DNA from: DATARH01 sp035504075
GTDB lineage: Bacteria > Pseudomonadota > Alphaproteobacteria > ATCC43930 > CGMCC-115725
NCBI GenBank assembly: GCA_035504075.1
Contig: DATJSO010000069.1
Location: forward strand, 1-16,010
Length of the DNA: 16,010 nt
Direction: 5' to 3'
Every line of letters starts with the position of its first letter. Position 1 is the stretch's first letter. A program made the position numbers and the translations under genes. Shown here piece after piece: positions 15,499 through 16,010 of the stretch. Under the pieces are notes generated by a model. That model made no database searches, had not been told where the DNA came from, and saw nothing but the letters and a program-made list of their open reading frames with translations.

Positions 15499-15517
15499 GT
15501 GCGCGGCCGGCGCGCAC
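15499..15517. other. GC-rich hairpin in the dnaE leader
   Basis: GTGCGCG and CGCGCAC pair perfectly over seven bases around a five-base GCCGG loop, 38 bases before the dnaE ATG. It could affect translation start or be chance in this GC-rich gap. Confidence 0.25.
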
Positions 15518-15625
15518 CTCGCGCCCGGCAGCGGCGGAAATGCTTATTTTGCGCGCGCCGGAGCGGGCCGGCGGCGCACCGGCCGGTGTGGCCGATTCGG
15601 CGATATGGGAACAATTAGCGAACTT

Positions 15626-16010
15626 TCAACCCGTGCCGCGCAATTTCCCATCCGTCAGCGCGACGATGCGGTCGAGGCGCCGGGCGAGATCGAGGTTGTG
15701 GGTCGCGATCAGCGCCGCGAGGCCGCTGTCGCGGACGATCGCGATCAGCGCCTCGATGACGCCGTCGGCGGTCTGGTGGTCGAGGTTGCCGGTCGGCTCG
15801 TCGGCGAGGAGCACGTGCGGGTCGTTGGCGAGCGCGCGGACGATCGCGACGCGCTGCTGTTCGCCGCCGGAGAGCCGCGCCGGGCGGTGCGTCAGGCGTT
15901 CCCTGAGGCCGACTTGCGTGAGCAGCGTCTCGGCCTTGGAACGCGAAGCGGCGCGCCCGACGCCGGCGATCATCTGCGGCAGCATGACATTTTCCAGCGC
16001 CGAGAATTCC
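15626..16010 (-). CDS. lolD: Lipoprotein-releasing ABC transporter ATPase LolD (5' truncated)
   Basis: The frame is open through the window edge, so the N-terminus and Walker A lie beyond 16010; about 127 residues are visible, ending at a TGA (15626-15628). EFSALENVMLPQMI is the Q-loop-following segment typical of LolD. The ABC signature is LSGGEQQRVAIVRALA, Walker B with the D-loop is HVLLADEPTGNLD, and the switch histidine lies in IATHN. LolD powers the LolCDE complex, which extracts lipoproteins from the inner membrane for delivery to the outer membrane. Members of the same group include MacB and FtsE ATPases; the EFSALENVMLP wording and the position next to dnaE favour LolD. LolC/E would be expected upstream, outside the window. 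Confidence 0.9.
   Translation of the reverse strand, partial: EFSALENVMLPQMIAGVGRAASRSKAETLLTQVGLRERLTHRPARLSGGEQQRVAIVRALANDPHVLLADEPTGNLDHQTADGVIEALIAIVRDSGLAALIATHNLDLARRLDRIVALTDGKLRGTG

Noticed and set aside
15566..15584. GGCCGG...CCGGCC hairpin about 40 bases after lolD as a terminator
   Set aside because: The stem is only six base pairs with a seven-base loop and no T tract; such structures are expected by chance at this GC content.

Overview
This is a high-GC (clearly above 60% by eye, not computed), densely coded bacterial chromosome segment, most likely from an alphaproteobacterium. That assignment rests on gene order and family type: lolD directly upstream of dnaE, dapA directly upstream of smpB, an NDUFA9-like epimerase of the kind linked to respiratory complex I, and a palindromic intergenic repeat of the CCGGG-cttga-CCCGG type that I recall as frequent in alphaproteobacterial genomes. 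I see no tRNA, rRNA, CRISPR array, insertion sequence or prophage.

Left part (1-4029). The 3' end of an imidazolonepropionase/prolidase-type amidohydrolase runs into the convergent hemF (oxygen-dependent coproporphyrinogen oxidase). hemF diverges from a forward run: the NDUFA9-like NAD(P)-binding protein, a cytoplasmic cyclophilin and an FmdA/AmdA-type amidase. Convergent to that run, with a GC-rich hairpin between, is a luciferase-like (LLM) flavin monooxygenase (4090-5265).

Middle (5266-7238). Behind the monooxygenase start lies a short AT-richer pocket with a likely two-helix membrane protein of 94 residues that I cannot name. Then come smpB (trans-translation) and dapA (lysine/diaminopimelate synthesis), separated by a 74-base nested inverted repeat. 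A plausible promoter precedes dapA.

Sugar module (7239-11008). A WbpA-type UDP-sugar 6-dehydrogenase diverges from a WecB/WbpI-type UDP-GlcNAc 2-epimerase. The epimerase overlaps a CgeB-like glycosyltransferase. Together they could make a UDP-N-acetyl-mannosaminuronic acid type donor and attach it to an unknown acceptor. No exporter or polymerase is present, so this looks like a small accessory island between housekeeping blocks.

Right part (11050-16010, all minus strand). lolD (partial, lipoprotein release ABC ATPase) is followed by dnaE (replicative polymerase alpha subunit), a shortened DUF29-like protein, and a small flavoprotein-fold protein whose expected catalytic histidine is replaced. 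The last two genes are the least understood in the window and may ride on dnaE transcription.

I found no convincing large, undescribed system. The best leads are the altered flavoprotein with its compact DUF29 neighbour, the incomplete acidic amino-sugar island, and the AT-rich membrane-protein pocket.
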